From positions 52,608-116,607 of the forward strand of contig JAJDUZ010000036.1 of assembly GCA_022826385.1 (NCBI GenBank): a stretch of DNA of 64,000 nucleotides, in the 5' to 3' direction. Each line of letters starts with the position of its first letter. Position 1 is the stretch's first letter. Source of the DNA: Silicimonas sp. (GTDB taxonomy: Bacteria > Pseudomonadota > Alphaproteobacteria > Rhodobacterales > Rhodobacteraceae). This document shows, piece after piece, positions 45,255 to 53,037 of the stretch. The notes beneath the pieces are model-generated. The model worked only from the letters and a program-made list of their open reading frames with translations, had not been told where the DNA came from and did not search any database. The position numbers and the translations under genes were made by a program.

Positions 45255-45659
45255 TTACTCGGCCGCCCAGTCCAGCGCCATTTCGGCACCACCGCTGGCC
45301 CAGATCATGAAGGCGACGGCGGCTTTGACCTGATCGTCGCTGAGATCTGCATTGCCCCCGCGGGACGGCATTTCCTTGTATTTCGGCCCGATGAACCCGT
45401 TGATCGCGTGATCTGCGAGCACGTCGAAGCCCTGTTCGATGCGGGGCGCCCATTCGCCGGTGTCGGTGATCTTGGGCGCGCCCGTCAGCTTGTTGCCGCC
45501 GTGACAGTTCTGGCAGGTTCCCTCCCAGATCACGCCGCCCTGCATCAGGGCCGCGTTCTCGGGGTCCGGCAGCCGGTCACGGGTGACGAACCCGTCCAGC
45601 GGCTGGGCAAAGGCCAGCACCGGGCAGGTCAGCAGAACGGCAAGCGGCAGGCGCGGCAT
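45255..45659 (-). CDS. mono-haem c-type cytochrome
   Basis: 134 residues: signal peptide (MPRLPLAVLLTCPVLAFA), haem motif CQNCH at 49-53, and a late methionine in KEMPSRGGNADLSDDQV that fits a sixth haem ligand, the class I cytochrome c pattern. Soluble periplasmic electron carrier. Its start overlaps the DUF3365 stop by one base, and the globin gene follows after 17 bases; expression as one operon is very likely. Confidence 0.88.
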   Translation of the reverse strand: MPRLPLAVLLTCPVLAFAQPLDGFVTRDRLPDPENAALMQGGVIWEGTCQNCHGGNKLTGAPKITDTGEWAPRIEQGFDVLADHAINGFIGPKYKEMPSRGGNADLSDDQVKAAVAFMIWASGGAEMALDWAAE

Positions 45660-46234
45660 CAGCCGTCCATCGGGATGCGGATGACCACACCCCCCATCAC
45701 GTCACCAGCCTTGAAGTCGGTGCGCGGGGTGTCCTTGTGCTCGTTGTGGCAGGCCCAGCAGGCTTCGGCCACGGCGACATCCGGATAGACGGCGGTGAAA
45801 TAGGTCGTGCCGCCCAGTTCTTCTTCGCCATAGAAATTCTCGCCCGGGTTTGCCGCGATGTATTCGAGCCCTTCGGTTTCCATCGGCGTGGTCGGCGCGT
45901 TCTGCTTGTTGATCGGCCAGAGGGACAGAAGCGAGTACGAAAACTCGTCGGTTTCTTCGGCCACCATTTCGGCGCCGAAGCGGAACATCTGGGCGGGCAG
46001 GACCAGCGCCTTGTCATCTTCGAAATGCTCGGACGCCTTGATGACGCCTTCCTCGACCGCGAGGCGGTTGACGATCATGCGCGTATAGACCGTGCGGTCC
46101 GAGCTCATCACCAGGTGAAGAAGGTCGGTAACCGTCTGATATTCCATCCCTTCGGCGTTCACCGCTGGCGTTGCGCCAAGGGCGATCGCGCCGGCGAGAA
46201 AACCGGCTTTGATTTTTCCGAATTTTGCACTCAT
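45659..46234 (-). CDS. DUF3365 (Tll0287-like) haem protein
   Basis: 191 residues: signal peptide, a helical N-terminal part (ELVMSSDRTVYTRMIVNRL-like), then a DUF3365 domain with MFRFGAEMV and SLLSLWPINKQNAPT and one haem motif CWACH at 159-163. Members of this family resemble PAS-like sensors with covalent haem (cyanobacterial Tll0287). Here it sits within a periplasmic electron-carrier operon, so it may sense redox state or diatomic gas, or carry electrons. Starts 48 bases after the 11-haem gene. Confidence 0.82.
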   Translation of the reverse strand: MSAKFGKIKAGFLAGAIALGATPAVNAEGMEYQTVTDLLHLVMSSDRTVYTRMIVNRLAVEEGVIKASEHFEDDKALVLPAQMFRFGAEMVAEETDEFSYSLLSLWPINKQNAPTTPMETEGLEYIAANPGENFYGEEELGGTTYFTAVYPDVAVAEACWACHNEHKDTPRTDFKAGDVMGGVVIRIPMDG

Positions 46235-46282
46235 TTTAGGTACTCCTGTGCCTTTCGGGTTGCAGGGTGCGTGGCCGGCCGG

Positions 46283-47779
46283 TCATTGGTTGGCGCCTTC
46301 GTCCGGCTGGTCCACGCGGCTTACCGCCCAATCGATACTCTCGATGTGGCGATCCGGGGTGCCCGCGAAATTCCGATTGACCAGATCTGCGTCGGCCAGG
46401 GCGTCGATGGAAAATTCGAGGCTGTGGCATTCGAGGCAGACGGGTCGGATCATCTTCTCGTTCGGGCGAATGGTGTCGTTCTGGTTGTGGTTAGTGGTGA
46501 TGACGCCGCGCTTCTCGGTTTGCGGCATGTGACAGGTGGCGCAGGTGACGCCGGTGCCGGGCAGGGCGTTGCCCGTCTTCTCGGCCTCCCAGAGCGCGTG
46601 ATGGGCCGAGCCTTCGTACGCCATGCTGTGATCGTCGGCATGGCACGAGAGGCAGGCGTCGACGGCGGCAAAGGTCAGGTCCTGTTCGTGCGGCTTGTGG
46701 CAGGTGTTGCAGGTCAGTTCCTGCCCATGCGCCTCGGGCAGCAGCGGCACGCGGGCCTCGGTTGTGCTCATCAGGGGCGCGGGGCCGGGATCGGCAAGAT
46801 AGGTTTCCAGCGTTGCGATCACCGCTTCGGGCGGATCGGACCAGCCAAGGTCCTTCAGCATCCGTTCGGTAGCGCGGGGGCGGGCCAACTCGGGGTGGCG
46901 GCGCATGCCGTGACGGCCAAGCGCAAAGCTTTTGGCATTGGCGCGGTGACACGAGGCGCAGACCTCTTCGCCCGGCGCATCGATCCAGTTGGCGACGACC
47001 TGTTCGTCGGTCTCGGCGTCGGGCGCGTGGCAGCCGCCGCAGCCCACCTCGGCCGCGGCATGGGCCGACGCGGCCCAATGAGCGTCGGCCTCGGTTCCGA
47101 GGGCGTCTTCGGGGGCCACAAGCGAGGCGAGGTAGGTTTCGATCTGCTCCACGCCGGGCCGCGCGCGCTCGGCTGCCATGGCGGCGGCGGTGTGGACGGC
47201 GTCGTCCTTCAGCCAGTTTTCGCCCGAATGCTTGACGAGGAAGTCTTCATAGAGCGCGCGGTTGTCGTGGAAGTTGTGGCATCCCGCCGTGGCGCAGGTG
47301 TCAAAGGTCAACTCGGCATGGGTGGGCCGGTTGACGCGGACGTCCTGATCGCCTTCGGAATGGCAAGCGACGCAAAAATCGCCCGGCAGCGTGACCAGCC
47401 CGGCCTCGGTGATCTCGGGCTGATGCTCGGCATGGCACGAGGTGCAGAAGCGGGCGTCGACACGCTCCCAGTAGTCTGCCATGCGCGGGTTCTTGAACTT
47501 CTTGATCGGGTGGCTGTCATTCGAGGCTTTCAGTTCCTCTTTGTGACAGGTCACGCAGGTCTTGTTGATGTCCTTGCGGATGGTGTTCTGGTCGGCGAAG
47601 GCGTCCGAGGTGTGGCAGGTTTCGCAGGCCAGTTCAATTTGGTGGTGCACGCCGGATGTGTCCCCCGGCAGGAAGGTCGTCCGGTCTCCGGCCACATAGA
47701 GGCGCGCGAAGGCGCTGCCGGCGAGGATCAGGGTGAAGACCACCCAGCCGATCCAGAGATATCGGGCCCGCACCGCCAT
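46283..47779 (-). CDS. membrane-anchored multihaem cytochrome c, eleven haem motifs
   Basis: 498 residues. N-terminal membrane anchor (about 9-27) with the rest in the periplasm. Haem motifs start at Cys 52, 75, 112, 136, 162, 247, 274, 357, 376, 413 and 448. Ten are CXXCH; the one at 162 is CATAGCH, a CX4CH site. Many extra His residues (HHQIEL, HTAAAM, HWAASAH) could supply distal ligands. Resembles the cytochrome c3/NapC-NrfB-like multihaem group, but no exact match is named. ATG overlaps the stop of the upstream oxidoreductase gene by one base, the tightest coupling, so it is its likely electron acceptor. Confidence 0.88.
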   Translation of the reverse strand: MAVRARYLWIGWVVFTLILAGSAFARLYVAGDRTTFLPGDTSGVHHQIELACETCHTSDAFADQNTIRKDINKTCVTCHKEELKASNDSHPIKKFKNPRMADYWERVDARFCTSCHAEHQPEITEAGLVTLPGDFCVACHSEGDQDVRVNRPTHAELTFDTCATAGCHNFHDNRALYEDFLVKHSGENWLKDDAVHTAAAMAAERARPGVEQIETYLASLVAPEDALGTEADAHWAASAHAAAEVGCGGCHAPDAETDEQVVANWIDAPGEEVCASCHRANAKSFALGRHGMRRHPELARPRATERMLKDLGWSDPPEAVIATLETYLADPGPAPLMSTTEARVPLLPEAHGQELTCNTCHKPHEQDLTFAAVDACLSCHADDHSMAYEGSAHHALWEAEKTGNALPGTGVTCATCHMPQTEKRGVITTNHNQNDTIRPNEKMIRPVCLECHSLEFSIDALADADLVNRNFAGTPDRHIESIDWAVSRVDQPDEGANQ

Positions 47780-49767
47780 CAGAACGCGTAGGAGGCCAGC
47801 ATGTGAAACGCAATCAGCACGGGCAGGGGCCAGAGTAACAGGATATGCGCCCAAGTGGGCAGGCGACGGGGCGGTTTGCGGGCGCTGCCGATGCGGCGGG
47901 CGCGCAACTCGTGGTCGCCGCCCGTGGCAATGCCGGCGATTGAGCCGACAAGGATGGTGCCCATGAAGGTCAGGCCAAGCGCAAGGTTCCAGCCCGAGCC
48001 AAGGCTGAAGCCGGTATGGGCGAAGAAACCCACCAGCGCCGCAAGACCGATGCCGTTATGCACAAGACGCCACGCGTCGAAGCTGCCGAGGCGGTCGGTG
48101 AACCGGACCCGTTTGCGCAGGCCAATGGCGAAGGCCGCCACGATCAGGCCCAGCAGGATGAAGCCAGACCATTGCTTGACGATGTTGTCGCGCCAGAGCC
48201 AGTCGCGCAGACTTGCGGGGTCGTAGCTTGTGGGCAGCGGCACGTGGCCCACGACGAACGGATAGGCTGCGGCCAGAGCCCCGAGGGTCGAGAGCGCTAG
48301 GACAGGTTTCCAGAGCGGCACGGGCTGTGGCTTTGCGCCCGCGTCGATCATCTCGCCGATCAGCGGGCGGCAGGTGCCGCAGACGGTGCCGGCGCTGGTT
48401 TCGGCGCCGACCGCCTCGATCGTGGTGCAACCGGCGCGAAGGGCGCCGCGGACCTGCCCACAGGTGACCCCGGTGCAGTTGCAAAGTGCTGCCACGTCCG
48501 GCATCGCGGTCACGTCCAGATCGTCCTCGGACCAGAACGCGCCGGTCTTGCGGAACCGAAACAGCATCCAAGGATAGACCGTAGCGCCCTGGTTCACGGC
48601 ATCCTGAATGCGGCTGGCCTGTGACCAGTCACCGACCGCAAGCGCGCCGACCAGTTTGCCGCGCTCGATAAAGATACGGCGGTAATGGGTGCCGTCCTGC
48701 CATGTGTGGCTCTGGACGTTCTTGCGCACGTCCAGTTGCTCGACCTCGCCGACCGAGAAGACATCGGCGCCGATCACTTTCAGCTTGGTGGCGGGGCTGG
48801 CGCCGGTGAAGGTGGCGTAGTCGCCCAGGATCACTGAACTGGCCACATCGGCTTGCAGATAGCCGGGGCCGACCAATCCGAAAAGCTGGCCGCTATGTTC
48901 GGCGCATTCGCCCACGGCGAAGATGTCGGGATCGCTGGTTTGCAGGCTGTCGTTCACCGTGATGCCGCGGCCGAAGGCCAAACCCGCCTGCCGCGCCAGA
49001 TCGGTGTTCGGGCGGATGCCGGTGCAGATGACCACGGTGTCACAATCGATGGTGCTGCCGTCTGCCAGCGTCAGCCCGGTGACCCGCGTCGTCCCGGTGA
49101 TCTCGCGGACCGCAACACCGGTTCGGACATGGACGCCCATATCCTCGATCAAGGTTGACAACAGTTGACCGCCCGCCCGGTCCAGTTGCCGGGGCATCAG
49201 GTGGCTTTCGTGTTCCAGCACGGTGACATCGCAATTGCGCCGCGCCATGCCGCGCGCCGCTTCCAGCCCCAGCAGGCCGCCACCGATCACGGCGACGCGC
49301 CGGGCCGAGAAGGAGCGCGCCAACAGGGCCGAGGCATCGTCGGCGCTGCGGAAGCGGAACACGCCGCTGAGGTTGCGTCCGGGGATGTTCGGCACGAAGG
49401 CGTGCGAGCCGGTCGCCAGCACCAGTTTGTCATACGGCCAAAGTTGCCCGTCGGCGGTGACGATCTTCTTCTGGTCGCGCATCAGGCGCACGACACGGTG
49501 GCCAAGGCGCAGTTGAAAAGCGGGGCTTTCTTCGGGCAGGTCTTCCAGCGTGATTTCCCCGAACTGCGCGTCGCCGCCGAGAAGGGGTGTCAGGCGCACG
49601 CGGTTGTAAGGTTCGAAGGTTTCATCGCCAAAGAGCATGGTCGGCTGCCCGGCGCGTGCCAGCACCTGTGCGATGCGGCTGCCGATAGGACCCGCGCCCA
49701 CCACGATCACGGGCGTACTGGGAACCGAGTCAATCCGGACGGACGTGTCATGTTCGAGGGTGGACAA
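47779..49767 (-). CDS. FAD/NAD(P)H oxidoreductase fused to BFD-like [2Fe-2S] domain and di-haem b membrane domain
   Basis: 662 residues, three parts. (1) NirB-like pyridine-nucleotide oxidoreductase: FAD GAGPIG (24-29), NAD(P) GGGLLG (162-167), DPDIFAVGECAE. (2) BFD-like [2Fe-2S] domain at 425-475 with CNC and CGTC (Cys 429, 431, 463, 466), as in the middle of NirB. (3) About five transmembrane helices; one has His570 and His584, another His641 and His655, each HX13H, the spacing that holds two stacked b haems in ferric reductases and NADPH oxidases. Inferred role: cytoplasmic NAD(P)H, FAD, 2Fe-2S, two haems b, periplasmic cytochrome. TTG 49767 has AAAGGA seven bases upstream; TTG 49782 is alternative. 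Confidence 0.85.
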   Translation of the reverse strand: MSTLEHDTSVRIDSVPSTPVIVVGAGPIGSRIAQVLARAGQPTMLFGDETFEPYNRVRLTPLLGGDAQFGEITLEDLPEESPAFQLRLGHRVVRLMRDQKKIVTADGQLWPYDKLVLATGSHAFVPNIPGRNLSGVFRFRSADDASALLARSFSARRVAVIGGGLLGLEAARGMARRNCDVTVLEHESHLMPRQLDRAGGQLLSTLIEDMGVHVRTGVAVREITGTTRVTGLTLADGSTIDCDTVVICTGIRPNTDLARQAGLAFGRGITVNDSLQTSDPDIFAVGECAEHSGQLFGLVGPGYLQADVASSVILGDYATFTGASPATKLKVIGADVFSVGEVEQLDVRKNVQSHTWQDGTHYRRIFIERGKLVGALAVGDWSQASRIQDAVNQGATVYPWMLFRFRKTGAFWSEDDLDVTAMPDVAALCNCTGVTCGQVRGALRAGCTTIEAVGAETSAGTVCGTCRPLIGEMIDAGAKPQPVPLWKPVLALSTLGALAAAYPFVVGHVPLPTSYDPASLRDWLWRDNIVKQWSGFILLGLIVAAFAIGLRKRVRFTDRLGSFDAWRLVHNGIGLAALVGFFAHTGFSLGSGWNLALGLTFMGTILVGSIAGIATGGDHELRARRIGSARKPPRRLPTWAHILLLWPLPVLIAFHMLASYAF

Positions 49768-49872
49768 AGCAAGTCCTTTCAAAGGCGACCTAACGGCCCT
49801 GTGAAGAAAGCGACATTGCTTATGGTGTTCGTGCGACGCCGATGCCGCACCTGCGAAAAGGGTTCAGGCTTG

Positions 49873-49889
49873 GTTGATAAAGAGTCAAC
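49873..49889. promoter_or_regulatory. CRP/FNR-like inverted repeat
   Basis: GTTGA-N7-TCAAC about 105 bases upstream of the oxidoreductase-cytochrome operon. The FNR-type core is TTGA-N6-TCAA; here the spacer is one base longer, so it may be a variant site or chance. Confidence 0.35.
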
Positions 49890-49997
49890 GTTTGAGGCGG
49901 AAAACCGGCGTCTTTACGCGCGTTCAGATGTTTCTGCACCCGCATTGCTCAATCTTTTTGCTTAACATGCCGCCAAGCTGGGCATTCTTGGGCAGGA

Positions 49998-50549
49998 TCA
50001 CATTAAGGCGGCGGGCGACTGCGCGGTGAAGACACGAATATAGTCTCCGGGCGACGATCCGGCCCAGTACACCCAGAGCCGGAACGGGTTTTCGGCATCG
50101 ATCCAGACGTGATCGCCATCCTCCAGCCCGCGCAGATTGGTGCTGATATAGGTGACGCTGGTGTTGGCCAGAAAGTCGGTCGCATCCATCGTGTCGGGTT
50201 GGGCGGCGACGCCGAGGATCGGCGCGTCGAACTCGACAAAGCCGTGATGCACGCCGTTCAGGCTGTCGAAGAAGACATAGTGGCTGGCAACGGTCGCGCC
50301 TTGCGGGATCACGCCGTTTTCGCCACCGATATCAACGCGGATCGGCAGCGGCAGCACGATGTTCTGGTCTTCGTCGAAGGCATAGAGGTGATCGGTGTCG
50401 AAGTTGTCCTGACCCACGTCGAAGGGCGTATCGGTCGACAAAAGCACGAACTGCCCGTCGCCGGTCTGGCGCAGGATTTGCCCGTCAAGAACGGTGGCGT
50501 GGGCGGGGGTGCCAATCAGGGCGATGGCGGCAAAGACTTTCCAACTCAT
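49998..50549 (-). CDS. exported protein of unknown function
   Basis: 183 residues: signal peptide (MSWKVFAAIALIGTPAHA) and a beta-rich mature domain with acidic loops (DVGQDNFDTDHLYAFDEDQN, SHYVFFDSLNGVHHGFVEFDAPILGV). No cysteine pairs or catalytic motif visible. Not recognised. A similar composition is seen in secreted DUF proteins of roseobacters. It ends 230 bases before the cytochrome operon start and is probably a separate unit. Confidence 0.65.
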   Translation of the reverse strand: MSWKVFAAIALIGTPAHATVLDGQILRQTGDGQFVLLSTDTPFDVGQDNFDTDHLYAFDEDQNIVLPLPIRVDIGGENGVIPQGATVASHYVFFDSLNGVHHGFVEFDAPILGVAAQPDTMDATDFLANTSVTYISTNLRGLEDGDHVWIDAENPFRLWVYWAGSSPGDYIRVFTAQSPAALM

Positions 50550-50622
50550 GGACCGCAGAGTTGTCTCGCAAGGCGCGACTTGGCGAGAAGAGATCGGCGC
50601 GCTCGCAAAAACGTGAAGGGTC

Positions 50623-51318
50623 TCAGCCCGCCATGGCGGTCGCGAACCGTTTCAATTCACCGCTTTCAGGGTCGCGGATCGGCTCGGCCGAGTATTGCGC
50701 GATATAGGCCCTGCGCGGACGCTCGGTCGTGTTGGGCCCCGAGCGGTGCAGCGTGATCGACGAAAACGCCACCACCGCTCCTGCGCCGCATTCCATGGGC
50801 TGGCCGGGATCGTCGCCAAAATAGCCGTTCAGCTCGTTGGTCTCGTCCTGCCATTCATGCGGGTCGATGCCCGGTTCGGCGTCGATGTCGCGGGGCAGCA
50901 GATAGACGCAGCCATTGGCCTCGGTCGTGTCGTCGAGCGCGATCCAGACGGTGACATAAGGTGTGTGGTCGAACCCCACATAGGCGCTGTCCTGATGCCA
51001 GGCGAAACTGGCGCCTTTCCCGGCGCCCTTGACCACGAATTGCTCGTTGAAGAGCAGCGGTTCGGCTCCAAGACAGTCGCGCGCGATGTCGGCCATGGTC
51101 TTTCCCAGCACGAAGTCCTGCAACTCGGGGAAATCGGCATGCCGGTGTCGCAGGAACCGTCGGGCGTCGCCCAGCCCGATCGTGTGCATTCCCTTGCCCC
51201 CGTCCTGCGCCGGTTCGGCAAGGAGGGTGTCGCAGGTGGAGCGCAGCATGGATAGCTCTGCCGCTGAGAGGCCGTTCGGATAGGTGGTGAAGCCGGTTCT
51301 GCGATAGGTCTCGGTCAT
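50623..51318 (-). CDS. phytanoyl-CoA dioxygenase (PhyH) family protein
   Basis: 231-residue Fe(II)/2-oxoglutarate dioxygenase: FAWHQDSAYVGF gives the HxD pair, and the late LHRSGPNTTERPRRAYIAQY gives the distal His and the Arg that holds 2-oxoglutarate; the double-stranded beta-helix pattern is complete. Substrate unknown: the family includes ectoine hydroxylase, halogenases and hydroxylation of CoA esters. Start MTETYRRTGF. No linked pathway genes. The 250 bases upstream (51319-51569) contain no recognisable gene. Confidence 0.88.
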   Translation of the reverse strand: MTETYRRTGFTTYPNGLSAAELSMLRSTCDTLLAEPAQDGGKGMHTIGLGDARRFLRHRHADFPELQDFVLGKTMADIARDCLGAEPLLFNEQFVVKGAGKGASFAWHQDSAYVGFDHTPYVTVWIALDDTTEANGCVYLLPRDIDAEPGIDPHEWQDETNELNGYFGDDPGQPMECGAGAVVAFSSITLHRSGPNTTERPRRAYIAQYSAEPIRDPESGELKRFATAMAG

Positions 51319-51569
51319 GGAAGCTCTCCCTTCGAGGTCAGCTTAGGCGGCTGGCGGCGGGCGACTTTCCCGTTTTCGACGCGGATGTCGGAAACGTGCG
51401 GCGGCGCGGGCGTGTGGGTCTGGTTTGGGGGCCAATCTGGAACGGTACTCCACGTGTGTCGAAGGTCTGCTTCGGGGTACAATTGGGCGCTCCTTAAGAT
51501 CTACGACGTCAAATTTTCGCCCAGAACAGAACTTATCCATCGCAAAAGCAAAGTCATTAGAAGGCCGAA

Positions 51570-52892
51570 ATGATATTTAAGCGCAAAAGTCGTACCCGTT
51601 CAGATATTGCTAGCCTGAGACGGGAATTTAGAGATTCGTTATCCAAGCTTCTACAAGAAGAAGAGAAGGTTCTAGGTCGGCATGTGGTCCTAAGACCTGC
51701 TTTGCTGTCATCCAGCGAAGACACTGTTGGCTGGTTTGGTGGTGCTCCAATGCTCCCAGAAGAGCTTGATTGGCCGAGTATTGACGGGGAAGCTCTGATC
51801 TTTCTTGCACAGATTGACCTGTCGAAATTGCCAGAGTCAGTTTGGAAAGGTGCAGGTCCTCGCGAAGGCCAATTAGCGTTTTTCATTCATCCAAAGAACA
51901 TCAAAGCGCGAGTTCTGCATGTGAAAGGTGCTCTTACTGAGAGGGCTGGACCGAACCCATTCCATTCGGATTTTGTCAAGGACATCGAGGATTCCCGTTC
52001 CAGTAGAATGAGTTCGTTCATTGATGACCAATCCCAGTTTCCTAAGTGGCCTGTGGTGCTTGAGAGCGGGCTTCCCAGCCAACCAATCCGAACATCAATG
52101 TCGACAAGAAAGGGCGATGACCCTGATCACCCAGATTCATACCCATATGGATTCGGCCTGACAAACAGAGCACTGCATCCCTTCGATGGGGCAACACTGT
52201 CGATTTTGATCGATGAGCTTACCAAGTCGTTTTCCGGACGTTTGGCGCAGATCGAAAAATTTCTGAAAGAAAAGCAACTGGCGGAGAATACGAAAGAGGC
52301 GCTGGAAGCAATTAAGGCCGAAACAGAGAACGCGGAAACTGAATTTAAGGAAGTTTTGACACGCTTAAATCCGTTCCTGACCAATTTCGATTGTGAGAAA
52401 GTGAGCCCCATCCTCGAGGAAATTGGAGAGCTCCCTCACGGCCAGATTAATTACGTGGGTGATGATCCATTTGGTTTTGCAATTGTTCACGTCACACTTG
52501 GCGAGCATTCGAACCAATACAAGTTTAAATGGAAGGGAGGTGACTACCTCAAGGCGCATAGAAAAAGGCTTCGCTATGCCTATTCCAGTGATCCTGACAG
52601 CCTTCCGAAGAAGGTTCGGGAGCGGTTTGAGACGGAGTTCGAGTTTCAAGCTGCCTACGAGTTTGGCGCGATGTCACATGTTCCCGACCGAGACTTCGGT
52701 TTAGCGTACGACCCTAGCAGCGGCGACCATATCCCTTTGTTGGACGAACCTAACGAAGTACTACTGGAATTGCCGACCAGCGATCTTGTTGGATGGATGT
52801 TTGGCGATATGTATTCACTGGTCTACCTGATTTCGCGGGACAACTTGCGCGACGGGAATTTCAACAGCGTATTCACCTCGGTGACAAACTAG
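51570..52892 (+). CDS. DUF1963 (YwqG-like) protein, AT-richer (likely acquired)
   Basis: 440 residues with the YwqG/DUF1963 pattern: SKLGGAP-like GWFGGAPMLPEELDWPSIDGEALIFLAQIDLSKLP near residues 53-88, then GQLAFFIHP; in the second half NYVGDDPFGF and the late LELPTSDLVGWMFGD, MYSLVYLISRDNLRDGNF, typical ends of this family. A coiled segment (LAQIEKFLKEKQL ... AETENAETEFKEVL) is inserted in the middle. Codon usage is clearly AT-richer than the neighbours, suggesting transfer. Function of the family unknown; often found near toxin/immunity-type loci. Confidence 0.75.
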   Translation: MIFKRKSRTRSDIASLRREFRDSLSKLLQEEEKVLGRHVVLRPALLSSSEDTVGWFGGAPMLPEELDWPSIDGEALIFLAQIDLSKLPESVWKGAGPREGQLAFFIHPKNIKARVLHVKGALTERAGPNPFHSDFVKDIEDSRSSRMSSFIDDQSQFPKWPVVLESGLPSQPIRTSMSTRKGDDPDHPDSYPYGFGLTNRALHPFDGATLSILIDELTKSFSGRLAQIEKFLKEKQLAENTKEALEAIKAETENAETEFKEVLTRLNPFLTNFDCEKVSPILEEIGELPHGQINYVGDDPFGFAIVHVTLGEHSNQYKFKWKGGDYLKAHRKRLRYAYSSDPDSLPKKVRERFETEFEFQAAYEFGAMSHVPDRDFGLAYDPSSGDHIPLLDEPNEVLLELPTSDLVGWMFGDMYSLVYLISRDNLRDGNFNSVFTSVTN

Positions 52893-52985
52893 TCCGTGGA
52901 AAGCGGGCATTGGTCTTCATCGGTTTGCCGTTCGCTTCATCCAACGAAGCGGACACGGTCTGCTGACCGGCCCTTTCACTCACAC

Positions 52986-53017
52986 CAAAAAAGAAAAGAG
53001 CGCCCGAAGGCGCTCTC
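52986..53017 (-). terminator. intrinsic terminator of the TRAP operon
   Basis: On the minus strand AGAGCGCC-TTCG-GGCGCTCT followed by TTTCTTTTTT, just after the dctP stop. A perfect stem with a stable tetraloop and T-run, the clearest terminator in the window. Confidence 0.85.
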
Positions 53018-53037
53018 TCCCACCGATCCGAGAGGGA

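Noticed and set aside
49819..49965. 47-codon frame upstream of the electron-transfer operon, with CxxC
   Set aside because: No ribosome site at proper distance and no support beyond one cysteine pair.
51385..51573. 62-codon plus-strand frame before the DUF1963 gene
   Set aside because: No ribosome site, mixed composition and no family.
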